A stretch of 64,000 nucleotides of DNA from Hungatella sp. (GCA_022792815.1 JAAWBS010000046.1:38779-102778); one strand, 5' to 3'. Positions 34,741 to 43,610 are shown, counted from the stretch's first letter. Numbers and translations are program-made. The notes: generated by a model from the letters alone, not told the origin.

Positions 34741-36246
34741 ATGTTAGAAAAGATCGATTTATCGAAAAAGGTGGACAAAGACACATTTAAGCAGGTCATG
34801 GAGACCGAGGGGGCGCGTCTGGGACTCTTGCAGAGGGAGTGCAAGGCTGCGGGGATTCCGGTGATGATCGTCTTTGAGGGCATGGGGGCTGCCGGGAAGG
34901 GGGTACAGATCAACCGTCTGATTCAGGCTCTGGACCCGAGAGGCTTCTCCGTGTATGCCACCAACTCGTCCAACGAGGAGGAACAGATGCGGCCGTTTTT
35001 GTGGCGCTACTGGACTAAGACTCCTGCGAAAGGGCGAATAGCCATCTTTGACCGCAGCTGGTACAGCATTGTTCAGAGAGACCGGTTTGACTGTCCGGAC
35101 GAGGAATTGGACTTGGAGGGGGCTTTTCAGGACATTCTCTCCTTCGAGAAGCAGTTAAGCGATGACGGCACGGTGATCATCAAGCTGTTCCTTCATATTT
35201 CCAAGGAGGAGCAGAAGAAGCGGTTTAAGAAGCTGGACAGTTCCAAGGAGTCTTCCTGGAGAGTCAATAAACAGGACTGGAAGCGGAACAAAGAGTACGA
35301 AAGCTACTTAAGGATCAACGAGGAGATGCTGGAGAAGACGGACACCGAGTATGCTCCGTGGACCATCATCGAGTCCACGGATAAAGACTATGGGGCTATG
35401 AAGATCCTGACTACGGTGGCAGACCGGCTGGCCTACGCCTTGGAGGAGAAGAAAGAGACCGAGAAGGCCTCTAAGAAGAAGCAGGGGCAGAAGCCGGCAG
35501 AGCGGTTCCATAACGGTGTGCTGTCCGGCATCAACTTAAAGAAGAGCCTGACGAAGGCCGAGTATAAAAAAGAACTGGACCAGCTGCAGAAACGGCTGGA
35601 GGTTCTGCACAATGAGCTGTACCGTCTGAGAATCCCTGTGGTGTTAGGCTTTGAGGGATGGGATGCAGGGGGAAAAGGCGGAGCCATCAAGCGGCTGACC
35701 AGCCATCTGGACCCGAGGGGGTATCAGGTGAATCCCACCGCCTCGCCCAATGACATCGAGAAGGTGCACCATTACCTGTGGCGATTCTGGAACAATATGC
35801 CAAAGGCAGGCCATATCGCCATCTTTGACCGGACCTGGTACGGCCGGGTTATGGTGGAGCGGATCGAGGGATTCTGTACGGAGGAAGAGTGGAAGAGGGC
35901 ATATCAGGAGATCAATGAGATGGAATCCCACATGGCCAATTACGGCGCCGTGGTGCTGAAGTTCTGGCTCCATATCGACAAGGATGAACAGGAGCGGCGG
36001 TTCAAGGAGCGGATGGAGAATCCTGCCAAACAGTGGAAGATCACGGATGAGGACTGGAGAAACCGGGAGAAATGGGATCTGTATGAACAGGCAGTGGACG
36101 AGATGCTGGTTCGGACTTCTACCACCTATGCCCCGTGGATCGTGGTGGAGGGCAACTCCAAGTATTACGCCAGGGTGAAGGTCCTTCGAACGGTGGTGGA
36201 GGCTCTGGAGGCCAAGATCAAAGAGGTGAAGAAGCAGAAGCACTGA
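34741..36246 (+). CDS. Two-domain polyphosphate kinase 2 (polyphosphate:AMP phosphotransferase type)
   Basis: Predicted to move phosphate from polyphosphate to AMP or another nucleotide. The 501-residue protein holds two PPK2 domains. Domain 1 (about 25-240) has the P-loop GMGAAGKGVQI, where the usual Asp of GxDxxGK is Gly, and IAIFDRSWYSIV. Domain 2 (about 275-490) has the intact GWDAGGKGGAIKRL, LDPRGYQVNPTASP and IAIFDRTWYGRVMVERIEGF. Domain 2 is therefore probably the catalytic one. ATG 34741 follows AAGGAGGGG; the upstream frame extension is rejected. Confidence 0.87.
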   Translation: MLEKIDLSKKVDKDTFKQVMETEGARLGLLQRECKAAGIPVMIVFEGMGAAGKGVQINRLIQALDPRGFSVYATNSSNEEEQMRPFLWRYWTKTPAKGRIAIFDRSWYSIVQRDRFDCPDEELDLEGAFQDILSFEKQLSDDGTVIIKLFLHISKEEQKKRFKKLDSSKESSWRVNKQDWKRNKEYESYLRINEEMLEKTDTEYAPWTIIESTDKDYGAMKILTTVADRLAYALEEKKETEKASKKKQGQKPAERFHNGVLSGINLKKSLTKAEYKKELDQLQKRLEVLHNELYRLRIPVVLGFEGWDAGGKGGAIKRLTSHLDPRGYQVNPTASPNDIEKVHHYLWRFWNNMPKAGHIAIFDRTWYGRVMVERIEGFCTEEEWKRAYQEINEMESHMANYGAVVLKFWLHIDKDEQERRFKERMENPAKQWKITDEDWRNREKWDLYEQAVDEMLVRTSTTYAPWIVVEGNSKYYARVKVLRTVVEALEAKIKEVKKQKH

Positions 36247-36304
36247 TGGTCGGCATACAGGAAGAGAAAGGACAAAGGGTCCGAGAATCAGGAGGAGAAA
36301 CCAT

Positions 36305-36667
36305 ATGAACAAGAGCGCAGCAGACCTGTTTGAGATGAAGGTAACCCATATCGGGATCAACGCGGACAGCGGGGAGCAGGCAGCCGCCTGGGCGGCAGAT
36401 TTCCTGAAGCTGATGGGAATTCCCACGAGACAGGGAGAGAAGTCGGTGTGGGCCGGCAGCCTGGTGGAGATCATGAAAGGGAACGGCCGGGGAACGGTGG
36501 GACACATCGCATTTGCGGTCAATGACTGCGACAAGGCGATCGAGTACTTTCAAGGTCTCGGCATGACTCCGGTGGAGGAGACCAGAAAGGTCGCGGACGG
36601 AAAAACCACCTTCATCTATTTTGAGGAAGAGATTGCAGGATTTGCAATTCACTTAAATCAGGCATAA
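36305..36667 (+). CDS. VOC (glyoxalase/bleomycin resistance) superfamily protein
   Basis: A 120-residue single-unit VOC protein with the beta-alpha-beta-beta-beta pattern: MKVTHIGINADSGEQAAAWAADFLKLMG, then GTVGHIAFAVNDCDKAIEYFQGLGM. Proteins of this shape include partners of sugar-acid aldolases, but no aldolase is nearby, so the function is unknown. An AGGAGGAG site precedes the ATG, and the next gene starts 1 bp after its stop. Confidence 0.72.
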   Translation: MNKSAADLFEMKVTHIGINADSGEQAAAWAADFLKLMGIPTRQGEKSVWAGSLVEIMKGNGRGTVGHIAFAVNDCDKAIEYFQGLGMTPVEETRKVADGKTTFIYFEEEIAGFAIHLNQA

Positions 36668-36668
36668 T

Positions 36669-37943
36669 ATGGGCAGAGTATTGATCATCGGCGGTGGCGC
36701 AGCTGGTATGGCAGCGGCCATCGCCGCCGCAGGTTGTGGACATCAGGTCCATGTGTACGAGAAGAATGAAAAGCTGGGGAAGAAGCTGTTTATCACGGGT
36801 AAGGGCCGGTGCAATGTGACCAATGACTGTGACGTGGAGGAGCTTCTAAGGAATGTGGTGACCAACTCCCGCTTTCTCTACAGCAGCTTCTACGGGTTCA
36901 CCAACCGGGATGTGATGGAGCTTCTGGAGAAAAACGGCTGTCCCTTAAAGACAGAGCGGGGGAGTCGGGTGTTTCCCGTGTCCGACAAGTCGTCGGATGT
37001 CATCGGGGCCCTGGCCCGTCAGATGAGAGAGTTGGGCATCCGGGTTCATCTCTTTGCCGAGGTGAAGGAACTGCTGGTGGAAGACGGGGTGTGCCGGGGG
37101 CTGGTCTTGGCCAAGGACCGGGAGAAGGTATACGGGGACCGGGTGATCGTGGCCACAGGCGGGATGTCCTACCAGGCTACAGGCTCCACGGGAGACGGAT
37201 ATGACTTTGCCAGGGCGCAGGGGCACAAGGTGACACCTCTTCGCCCGGCCCTGGTTCCGTTTTGCGTGAAGGAGCCGGCGGCAAAAGAGCTTCAGGGACT
37301 GTCTCTGCGCAATGTCGAAGCGGTGATTCTGGATGGAGAGAGGGAGCTTTTCAGAGAGTTCGGGGAGCTTTTGTTCACCCATTTCGGGGTCAGCGGGCCG
37401 GTGATCTTAAGCGCCAGCAGCTTTGTAGCGGGGATCGTGAGAGAGAGGCCCTTGACCTTGTCTATCGACTTAAAACCGGCTTTAAGCGAAGAGCAGCTGG
37501 ATGCCAGGATCCTGAGAGATTTCCAGGAGTCTGCCAACCGGCAGTTTAAAAATACCTTGTCCCGCCTCTACCCGTCCAGGCTGATCCCTGTGATGATCGA
37601 GAGAAGCGGTATCCCACCGGACAAGAAGATTCATGAGATCACCCGGGCCGAGAGGCAGGGCCTGGTGAGTCTGACCAAGGCGTTTCGCCTGACCCTTGTG
37701 GGGCTTCGGGATTTTAAAGAGGCCATCATCACCCAGGGCGGAGTCTCGGTGAAGGAGATCAACCCGTCTACCATGGAGTCAAAACTGGTGAGACACCTGC
37801 ATTTTGCAGGGGAAGTCCTGGATTTGGATGCCGTGACCGGCGGTTTTAATTTGCAGATCGCCTGGTCCACCGGGTGGGCTGCCGGGCTGGGAGGGGAGCA
37901 AGGCCGTGAAACCATAGTAACGACAAAGGAGCGGATTTTATGA
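36669..37943 (+). CDS. HI0933-family FAD/NAD(P)-dependent flavoprotein
   Basis: A 424-residue flavoprotein of the HI0933/YhiN family. It shows a dinucleotide fold at VLIIGGGAAGMAAAIAAA, the family signature KLGKKLFITGKGRCNVTND, then SRVFPVSDKSSDVI, ATGGMSYQATGSTGDGYDFA and the C-terminal FAGEVLDLDAVTGGFNLQIAWSTG that closes the FAD site. The physiological role is unsettled for this family. It overlaps cmk by 4 bp and belongs to the cmk-ispH-rpsA operon. Confidence 0.88.
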   Translation: MGRVLIIGGGAAGMAAAIAAAGCGHQVHVYEKNEKLGKKLFITGKGRCNVTNDCDVEELLRNVVTNSRFLYSSFYGFTNRDVMELLEKNGCPLKTERGSRVFPVSDKSSDVIGALARQMRELGIRVHLFAEVKELLVEDGVCRGLVLAKDREKVYGDRVIVATGGMSYQATGSTGDGYDFARAQGHKVTPLRPALVPFCVKEPAAKELQGLSLRNVEAVILDGERELFREFGELLFTHFGVSGPVILSASSFVAGIVRERPLTLSIDLKPALSEEQLDARILRDFQESANRQFKNTLSRLYPSRLIPVMIERSGIPPDKKIHEITRAERQGLVSLTKAFRLTLVGLRDFKEAIITQGGVSVKEINPSTMESKLVRHLHFAGEVLDLDAVTGGFNLQIAWSTGWAAGLGGEQGRETIVTTKERIL

Positions 37944-38626
37944 CAACTACTTACAATATCGCCATCGACGGTCCGGCGGGAGCCGGGAAGAGCACCATCG
38001 CCAAGTTGACGGCCCGGAAGCTGGGATTCGTCTATGTGGATACCGGGGCTATGTACCGGGCCATGGCCCTGTATTTTTTGAGAAACGGAATCGGAAAGGA
38101 CGATGAGAAGGCCGTCGGGGAGGCCTGTGAGGCCATGGATATCTCCCTTCAATACCGGGACGGGGTCCAGCAGGTACTGTTAAACGGCGAGGATGTGTCG
38201 GGGCTAATCCGGACGGAAGAGGTGAGCCAGATGACATCGGCCGTCTCCGTGTATCCGGCGGTTCGGCAGAAACTGCTGCAGCTGCAGAGAGAACTGGCAC
38301 GGACAGAGGACGTGATCATGGACGGAAGGGATATCGGCACCTGTGTGCTTCCCGATGCAGAGACCAAGATCTATCTGACAGCCAGCCCCCGCGTGAGGGC
38401 TCTGAGGCGGTTTAAAGAGCTGGAAGAGCGGGGAGAGACGTGTAATTTAGAAGAAATTGAGCAAGATATCAGAGAGAGGGATGACCGGGATATGAACCGG
38501 GAGATCGCGCCGCTTAAGCAGGCGGAAGATGCGGTCTGTATCGATTCTTCCCAGATGACCATCGACCAGGTAGTCCAGGCCATCACGGAGGCAGCCATGG
38601 CCAGGGGCCTGGGAAACGGCAGGTGA
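37940..38626 (+). CDS. cmk: Cytidylate kinase
   Basis: Phosphorylates CMP and dCMP with ATP. The 228-residue product has the P-loop IDGPAGAGKSTIAK (residues 8-21), YVDTGAMYRAMAL, the MDGRDIGTCVLPDAETKIYLTASP core and the Arg-rich lid RERDDRDMNREIAPL. It is usually found just before ispH/rpsA in Clostridia, as here. Confidence 0.95.
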   Translation: MTTTYNIAIDGPAGAGKSTIAKLTARKLGFVYVDTGAMYRAMALYFLRNGIGKDDEKAVGEACEAMDISLQYRDGVQQVLLNGEDVSGLIRTEEVSQMTSAVSVYPAVRQKLLQLQRELARTEDVIMDGRDIGTCVLPDAETKIYLTASPRVRALRRFKELEERGETCNLEEIEQDIRERDDRDMNREIAPLKQAEDAVCIDSSQMTIDQVVQAITEAAMARGLGNGR

Positions 38627-38632
38627 TCGGAC

Positions 38633-39484
38633 GTGGAGGTGACTGTGGCAAAGACTGCCGGGTTCTGCTTCGGCGTGAAGCGGGCGGTGGATCAGGTCTA
38701 TGAACAGATTGGGAAGGGACAGTTTCCGGTCTTCACCCTGGGCCCCATTATCCACAACGAGGAGGTAGTGAGGGATCTGGAGGATAGAGGGGTCAGAGTC
38801 TTAAAGGACGAGGAGGAGCTGGTACAGGTCAGAGAGGGAACCGTGATCATCCGCTCCCACGGAGTGGGGAGGGCGGTTTACGAGAAGATCGAGAGCCTGG
38901 GCCTTCAGGTGGCGGATGCCACCTGCCCTTTTGTGAAGAAGATCCACCGGATCGTGGAGGAGCAGTGCCGGCAGGGACGAAGGGTCATCATCATCGGTGA
39001 CAGCGCCCACCCGGAAGTTGAGGGAATCAGGGGCTGGTCAGATGAGAGAACCATAGTGGTTAAAAATGAAAAGGAATTGGACAATTTGCCGGATTTTACC
39101 GGTGAAAAGCTGTGTATCGTCTCCCAGACGACATTTAATTACAATAAATTTAAAGATTTAGTTGAAAAATTTTCGGAAAAGGGTTATGATATACTTGTTT
39201 TAAATACGATTTGCAATGCAACACAGGAAAGACAAGTGGAAGCGGAACGTATAGCTTCGCAGGTAGATGCCATGATTGTCATAGGCGGAAAGAACAGTTC
39301 CAATACCCGCAAACTGTACGAGATATGCCGAAAGGAGTGTAAGAACACCTATTACATTCAGACTCTGGGCGATTTTGATCCTGAAAGTGTAAGTTCTGTG
39401 CGCAATGTAGGTATTACAGCAGGGGCGTCCACCCCGAAGAATATTATTGAGGAGGTTCATACGAATGTCAGAGCAATTAAATGA
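38633..39484 (+). CDS. ispH: 4-hydroxy-3-methylbut-2-enyl diphosphate reductase
   Basis: Last step of the MEP isoprenoid pathway, giving IPP and DMAPP. The 283-residue protein carries the three [4Fe-4S] Cys positions: AGFCFGVKRAVD, DATCPFVKKIHRI and NTICNATQERQ. It starts at GTG 38633, giving MEVTVAKTAGFCFGV. Its 3' end overlaps the start of the S1 gene by 20 bp in a different frame. In many clostridia these two genes are fused, so the overlap is telling. Confidence 0.95.
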   Translation: MEVTVAKTAGFCFGVKRAVDQVYEQIGKGQFPVFTLGPIIHNEEVVRDLEDRGVRVLKDEEELVQVREGTVIIRSHGVGRAVYEKIESLGLQVADATCPFVKKIHRIVEEQCRQGRRVIIIGDSAHPEVEGIRGWSDERTIVVKNEKELDNLPDFTGEKLCIVSQTTFNYNKFKDLVEKFSEKGYDILVLNTICNATQERQVEAERIASQVDAMIVIGGKNSSNTRKLYEICRKECKNTYYIQTLGDFDPESVSSVRNVGITAGASTPKNIIEEVHTNVRAIK

Positions 39485-40592
39485 GTTTGAACAAATGTTG
39501 GAAGAGTCGTTAAAAACAATACGTACAGGAGAGATTGTCACTGGTAAGGTCATCGACGTCAAAGAAGATGAGATTGTCTTAAATATTGGCTATAAATCCG
39601 ACGGCATTATTCCGAGAAACGAATATACCAATGAATCCGGTGCCGATCTCACCACGCTGGTAAAAGTGGGTGATGAGATGGAAGCAAAAGTAATCAAGGT
39701 CAACGACGGGGAGGGCCAGGTGGCTCTGTCCTACAAGAGACTGGCTGCCGACAGAGGCAACAAGAGACTGGAGGAGGCATATAACAGCCAGGAAGTGCTG
39801 ACTGCCAAGGTTGCCCAGGTGTTGGACGGCGGCTTGAGTGTTGTGGTGGAGGAAGCCAGAGTCTTCATCCCCGCAAGTTTAGTGTCTGACTCTTATGAGA
39901 GAGATTTATCCAAGTATGCGGGACAGGATATTGAGTTTGTGATCACCGAGTTTAATCCTCGCAGGAGAAGAATCATCGGCGACCGCAAGCAGCTGATGGT
40001 GGCCAGGAAGGCCCAGATGCAGAAGGAGCTGTTTGAGCGGATTCAGATCGGCGACCGGGTAGAGGGCGTGGTGAAGAATGTCACCGATTTCGGTGCATTT
40101 ATCGATCTGGGAGGAGCAGACGGCCTGCTTCATATCTCCGAGATGTCCTGGGGACGTGTGGAGAACCCCAAGAAGGTGTTTAAGACCGGTGAGAAGGTGG
40201 AGACCATGATCAAGGATATCAACGGCGAGAAGATCGCCTTGAGCCTTAAGTTTCCGGAGGCCAATCCCTGGGCTGACGCAGCTTCCAAGTATGCGGCCGG
40301 CAATGTGGTGGCAGGAAGAGTTGCCCGCATGACCGACTTTGGCGCCTTTGTGGAGCTGGAGCCGGGCGTGGATGCCCTTCTTCATGTATCCCAGATTTCC
40401 AGAGAGCATGTGGAGAAGCCGGCAGACGTTTTGTCTATCGGCCAGGAGATCGAGGCTAAGATCGTTGATTTCAACGAGGCCGACAGAAAGATCAGCCTGA
40501 GCATGAAGGCTCTGCAGGTTCAGCCGATGGATATGGATGAAGATGTAGTCGATGTAGATATGGAAGCCATGGCAGCAGAGGACGCAGAGTAG
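39465..40592 (+). CDS. rpsA: 30S ribosomal protein S1 homologue, four S1 domains
   Basis: An RNA-binding ribosome-associated protein that helps mRNA recruitment. The 375-residue product has four S1 domains at about residues 19-90, 108-178, 193-262 and 279-348. The last two are the most canonical (VEGVVKNVTDFGAFIDLGGADGLLHISE and VAGRVARMTDFGAFVELEPGVDALLHVSQ). An acidic tail ends the protein. Low-GC-type S1 has fewer domains than the six of E. coli, in line with this. ATG 39465 follows GAGGAGG inside the end of ispH. Confidence 0.93.
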   Translation: MSEQLNEFEQMLEESLKTIRTGEIVTGKVIDVKEDEIVLNIGYKSDGIIPRNEYTNESGADLTTLVKVGDEMEAKVIKVNDGEGQVALSYKRLAADRGNKRLEEAYNSQEVLTAKVAQVLDGGLSVVVEEARVFIPASLVSDSYERDLSKYAGQDIEFVITEFNPRRRRIIGDRKQLMVARKAQMQKELFERIQIGDRVEGVVKNVTDFGAFIDLGGADGLLHISEMSWGRVENPKKVFKTGEKVETMIKDINGEKIALSLKFPEANPWADAASKYAAGNVVAGRVARMTDFGAFVELEPGVDALLHVSQISREHVEKPADVLSIGQEIEAKIVDFNEADRKISLSMKALQVQPMDMDEDVVDVDMEAMAAEDAE

Positions 40593-40629
40593 GGAACTGA
40601 GCCGACGGTTTCATCGGTGACAGAGGGGA

Positions 40630-40695
40630 AAAGATAAATGAGAGCATGCCTTGTGCCTTGCACAAAAGGCGGATTCTTATTTATCTTTTTCTTAT
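40630..40695 (+). terminator. Intrinsic terminator after rpsA
   Basis: AAAGATAAAT (40630-40639) pairs with ATTTATCTTT (40681-40690) around an inner GCCTT...AAGGC hairpin; T-rich sequence follows. Confidence 0.75.
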
Positions 40696-40768
40696 TTGGA
40701 AACGCCGGGTATCTTTGTCGTGACCTGTGAGACGGGCAAGAAAATGTGGAAGGGTATGGAAAGACCTG

Positions 40769-41179
40769 ATGGAAATTAAGGTAATTGTAGTGGACAACTC
40801 GCCGGAATTAAAAGAACGCCTTGTGACCATCTTGTCCGGGATGGACGGAATCCGAGTGTGCCAAAGCTTTGACGATGCGGTGGCTGCTATGCAGTATGTT
40901 GAGGAACACCCGGTGGACCTGGTATTCTCCGATGTGGTGATGCCGGAGATCAGCGGGATCACCTTGGCATCCATGATCTATGAGAGACCGGAACATCCGG
41001 AGGTAGTGCTTCTGTCCGGGATCCCCGGTTTCTCCCTGGAGGCATGGAAGATTCGGGCATTCGGTTTTATCATCAAGCCTTATACCCGTGCTCAGATCGT
41101 CGACATGCTGAAGAGATATCGGCAGGCGGTGAAAGAGGGGCTGTTGGAGCGGGATCTGGTGTACCAGGGGGAACGGTGA
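40769..41179 (+). CDS. Stand-alone response-regulator receiver protein
   Basis: A 136-residue protein that is essentially one CheY-like receiver domain with no DNA-binding output. The phosphoacceptor is probably Asp55 (LVFSDVVMPEISG), the acidic pocket is near Asp9, and the conserved Lys is Lys102 (FIIKPY). No histidine kinase is adjacent, so its partner is unknown. It has terminators on both sides. The start ATG 40769 gives the typical MEIKVIVVDN; an upstream GTG at 40727 is less likely. Confidence 0.83.
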   Translation: MEIKVIVVDNSPELKERLVTILSGMDGIRVCQSFDDAVAAMQYVEEHPVDLVFSDVVMPEISGITLASMIYERPEHPEVVLLSGIPGFSLEAWKIRAFGFIIKPYTRAQIVDMLKRYRQAVKEGLLERDLVYQGER

Positions 41180-41207
41180 GAAGATTATGGGAATAAATGA
41201 GGATTTT

Positions 41208-41233
41208 GGTCGGCCTTTTGGCCGGCCTTTTTT
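41208..41233 (+). terminator. Intrinsic terminator after the receiver gene
   Basis: An 8-bp stem GGTCGGCC (41208-41215) / GGCCGGCC (41220-41227) with a TTTT loop and a six-T tail. Confidence 0.88.
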
Positions 41234-41258
41234 GCTTCATGAAAGGGAGAAAAATTAG

Positions 41259-41311
41259 TTGACAGATAATATTATATAGTATATAATATAGGAGTAAAAA
41301 TAATATTATAT
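41259..41311 (+). promoter_or_regulatory. Consensus promoter and probable PadR operator
   Basis: A perfect TTGACA (41259-41264), a 17-bp spacer and TATAAT (41282-41287). The spacer and -10 contain a near-perfect 21-bp palindrome centred on the G at 41279. The 12-mer ATAATATTATAT occurs at 41266-41277 and again at 41300-41311. This is the expected layout for PadR autorepression. Confidence 0.75.
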
Positions 41312-41374
41312 CTGAATTCCATAAGAGGATACAGAGAGTGTGGAGAGATCACGAAAAAGACAAGGAGTGGAGCC

Positions 41375-41704
41375 ATGGTATTTAATACAGGCGCAGCCCT
41401 GCTGGATGCGATTGTGCTTGCCGTAGTGTCCAGAGAGGCCAAGGGAACCTATGGCTATAAGATCACACAGGATGTGAGAGGGGTCATAGAGATTTCGGAG
41501 TCAACCCTTTACCCGGTGCTTCGCAGGCTTTTGAAGGAAGAATGCCTGGAGGTCTATGATCTTGCCATCGACGGCAGGAATCGAAGGTATTATCGGATTA
41601 CAGAGAAAGGGCGGGTACAGCTGAATCTGTACAGAGGCGAGTGGTCTGTCTATTCCGGAAAAATTTCACGGATATTGGAGGAGCTGACTGATGGACAGGA
41701 ATGA
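41375..41704 (+). CDS. PadR-family transcriptional regulator
   Basis: A 109-residue winged-helix repressor. It shows the PadR pattern LLDAIVLAVVSREAKGTYGYKITQDV, then the recognition helix and wing ISESTLYPVLRRLLKEECLEVYD ... RRYYRITEKGR. It is the first gene of an operon with DUF1700, DUF4097 and PspC genes. The same four-part set is common in Firmicutes and linked to cell-envelope stress. It overlaps the next gene by 14 bp. Confidence 0.88.
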   Translation: MVFNTGAALLDAIVLAVVSREAKGTYGYKITQDVRGVIEISESTLYPVLRRLLKEECLEVYDLAIDGRNRRYYRITEKGRVQLNLYRGEWSVYSGKISRILEELTDGQE

Positions 41705-42419
41705 GTTTATGGAAAGGCTGGAGTATCTTCTGGCAGATATTCCGGATGAGGACAAGGAGGAGGCCCTTGCCTACTACAGAGATTATCTGGAGGAGGCGAA
41801 AGATGCGGCGGACCAGGCGATCAGGGAGTTTGGGAGTCCTGAGCGGATCGCAGCCATCATCCGGTCGGACCTTGCGGGGAACTTGGAGGATGGGGGCACT
41901 TTTACGGAGAGGGGGTATGAAGACGAGCGGTTTCGGGACCCCAATTATCAGGTTGCCAGACGGCTGGACCTGCCGGAGGGGACACAGGGCAGGAGAGAAG
42001 AGGAGCGCCGAAGACACGAAGGGAAAGAGCCTCCTTTTACCAGCGGCCCCTTAAAGGCAGTGCTGTGGATCATTTTGATCATTGTGGCAGCACCGATTCT
42101 CCTGGGCGTGGGCGGTACGGTGGCAGGTCTGGCTGCAGCCGCAGTGGGGATTTTGATCGGGGCCGTCGCCCTGCTGGGGATCTTGACACTGACGCTGCTT
42201 CTGGGCAGTCTCGCCCTGTGCGTGCTGGGAGTCATCGCGATGATCGACTGGATTCCGGGAGGCCTCCTGCTTCTGGGCTCCGGGCTGGTCATGATGGGAC
42301 TGGGGATTTTAAGTCTGCTGATTTCTATTCTGTTTTACGGCAGATTCCTGACATGGCTGTTCCGCCGGGCGGTGGACGGGATCAGCGGCCTGATTCATAA
42401 AAAGGGAGGTGTGAGATGA
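41691..42419 (+). CDS. DUF1700 family membrane protein
   Basis: A 242-residue protein. The cytosolic N-terminal helical DUF1700 domain (MDRNEFMERLEYLLADIPDEDKEEALAYYRDYLEEA) ends with REFGSPERIAAIIRSDL. A Gly/Ala-rich set of about four membrane helices follows from residue 122. Related proteins are encoded beside PadR regulators and DUF4097 adhesin-like proteins. The role is unknown; a membrane sensor or anti-regulator is possible. It overlaps the next gene by 4 bp. Confidence 0.83.
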   Translation: MDRNEFMERLEYLLADIPDEDKEEALAYYRDYLEEAKDAADQAIREFGSPERIAAIIRSDLAGNLEDGGTFTERGYEDERFRDPNYQVARRLDLPEGTQGRREEERRRHEGKEPPFTSGPLKAVLWIILIIVAAPILLGVGGTVAGLAAAAVGILIGAVALLGILTLTLLLGSLALCVLGVIAMIDWIPGGLLLLGSGLVMMGLGILSLLISILFYGRFLTWLFRRAVDGISGLIHKKGGVR

Positions 42420-43342
42420 GACTTTGGATAAAAGGGATGCTGATTACGGCAGCCGTCTGTGTGGGGTCAGGGTCAGCGCTGTGTGTAGGCGGATGGGCGA
42501 TGGGAGGAAGGTTTTCTGAGCTTTGGCACAGAAACTACGGCATCACGGCCACAGAGGAAGGGGTGACGACGGAGGAAGAGACGGTCCGGCCTCCTGTGAG
42601 GGAGAGAGAAGAAGATTTCATGTCTCACCATGAGGAGGAGCCGGTGACTGCGGCTGCGGCTTTGGAAGGTTCCCCTGTCTATCAGGGCCAGGAGATCGCC
42701 AAGCTGGAGATCAGCCTTTCTGGAGGAGCCGTGGAAGTGATTTGGGATGACGAGACAGACGACATCCGGATCATCTGCGAAAATGAACACTATCAGTGTT
42801 ATCAGGAGGCGGATGACGACACTCTGGAGATCAGGGTCAGCCGAAAGGGGAGGGATGCCATGTCGATCCTGGACCCGGAGACCTATGAGGGATGGGATGA
42901 GACTGCGGCACAGATCCTGATTCCGGCGGGAAGCTGGCTGGAGGAGGCAGAGCTGGAAGTCAAGGGTGGAATCCTGACGGCAAACCGGCTCCGGGCCGAT
43001 CAGCTTGACCTGGAAGTAGATGCGGGAAAGGTGGAGGTTCTGAACGGCAGTGTGAGAGAACTGAACGGACAGTGCCGGGCCGGAGAGCTGATTTATGAGG
43101 GAAAAGCGAATCAGACCGTCGAGGCAGAGTGTATGGCCGGAGCCGTCAGATATCTTCTGGAAGGGAAGAAAGAGGATTTTAACTTTGAGATCGAAGTGCT
43201 TGGAGGAAGCATCCAGGTAGACGGTGAGGATAGGGGGAATCTCAAGAGAGAGACGGTTCTGAATCATAGCGGTGCAGGGAAGAAGGCGGAGTTAGAGTGC
43301 AGGGCGGGAGCCATAAAGGTAGATTTTTATGAGGGTAACTGA
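42416..43342 (+). CDS. DUF4097-type beta-helical envelope protein
   Basis: A 308-residue protein with one N-terminal membrane segment (about residues 6-28) and an external part. The C-terminal half has repeated short beta strands (IAKLEISLSGGAVEVIWD, GGILTANRLRADQLDLEVDAGKVEVLNG, CRAGAIKVDFYEG), typical of the DUF4097 right-handed beta fold seen in LiaG/LiaF-like proteins. The role in envelope stress is inferred from the PadR/PspC neighbours. Confidence 0.78.
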   Translation: MRLWIKGMLITAAVCVGSGSALCVGGWAMGGRFSELWHRNYGITATEEGVTTEEETVRPPVREREEDFMSHHEEEPVTAAAALEGSPVYQGQEIAKLEISLSGGAVEVIWDDETDDIRIICENEHYQCYQEADDDTLEIRVSRKGRDAMSILDPETYEGWDETAAQILIPAGSWLEEAELEVKGGILTANRLRADQLDLEVDAGKVEVLNGSVRELNGQCRAGELIYEGKANQTVEAECMAGAVRYLLEGKKEDFNFEIEVLGGSIQVDGEDRGNLKRETVLNHSGAGKKAELECRAGAIKVDFYEGN

Positions 43343-43370
43343 GTTTTGCAGGAAAGAAAGGAGAGTTATT

Positions 43371-43565
43371 ATGGATTTTGGAAGGAAATTGTATCGGTCG
43401 GGAAGCAGCCGTATGCTCTGCGGGGTTTGTGGGGGCATCGGGGAGTACCTGAATGTGGACCCGACGCTGGTAAGGCTGGTGTGGGCAATTTTTGCCTGTA
43501 CCGGTCCCGGGATCCTGGCGTATTTTGTCGCTGCCATTATTATTCCGACAGAGGGAAGCTGCTGA
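43371..43565 (+). CDS. PspC-domain membrane protein
   Basis: A 64-residue PspC protein. It has the conserved MLCGVCGGIGEYLNVDPTLVRLVWAIFA and one membrane segment ending in YFVAAIIIPTE. PspC proteins signal membrane stress. ATG 43371 follows AAAGGAGAG; the longer upstream frame overlaps the previous gene and is rejected. It is the last gene of the PadR operon. Confidence 0.88.
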   Translation: MDFGRKLYRSGSSRMLCGVCGGIGEYLNVDPTLVRLVWAIFACTGPGILAYFVAAIIIPTEGSC

Positions 43566-43610
43566 CAGGCGCAGGATGCCTTTTGGACAGAGATCGAATA
43601 GAGACATAAG

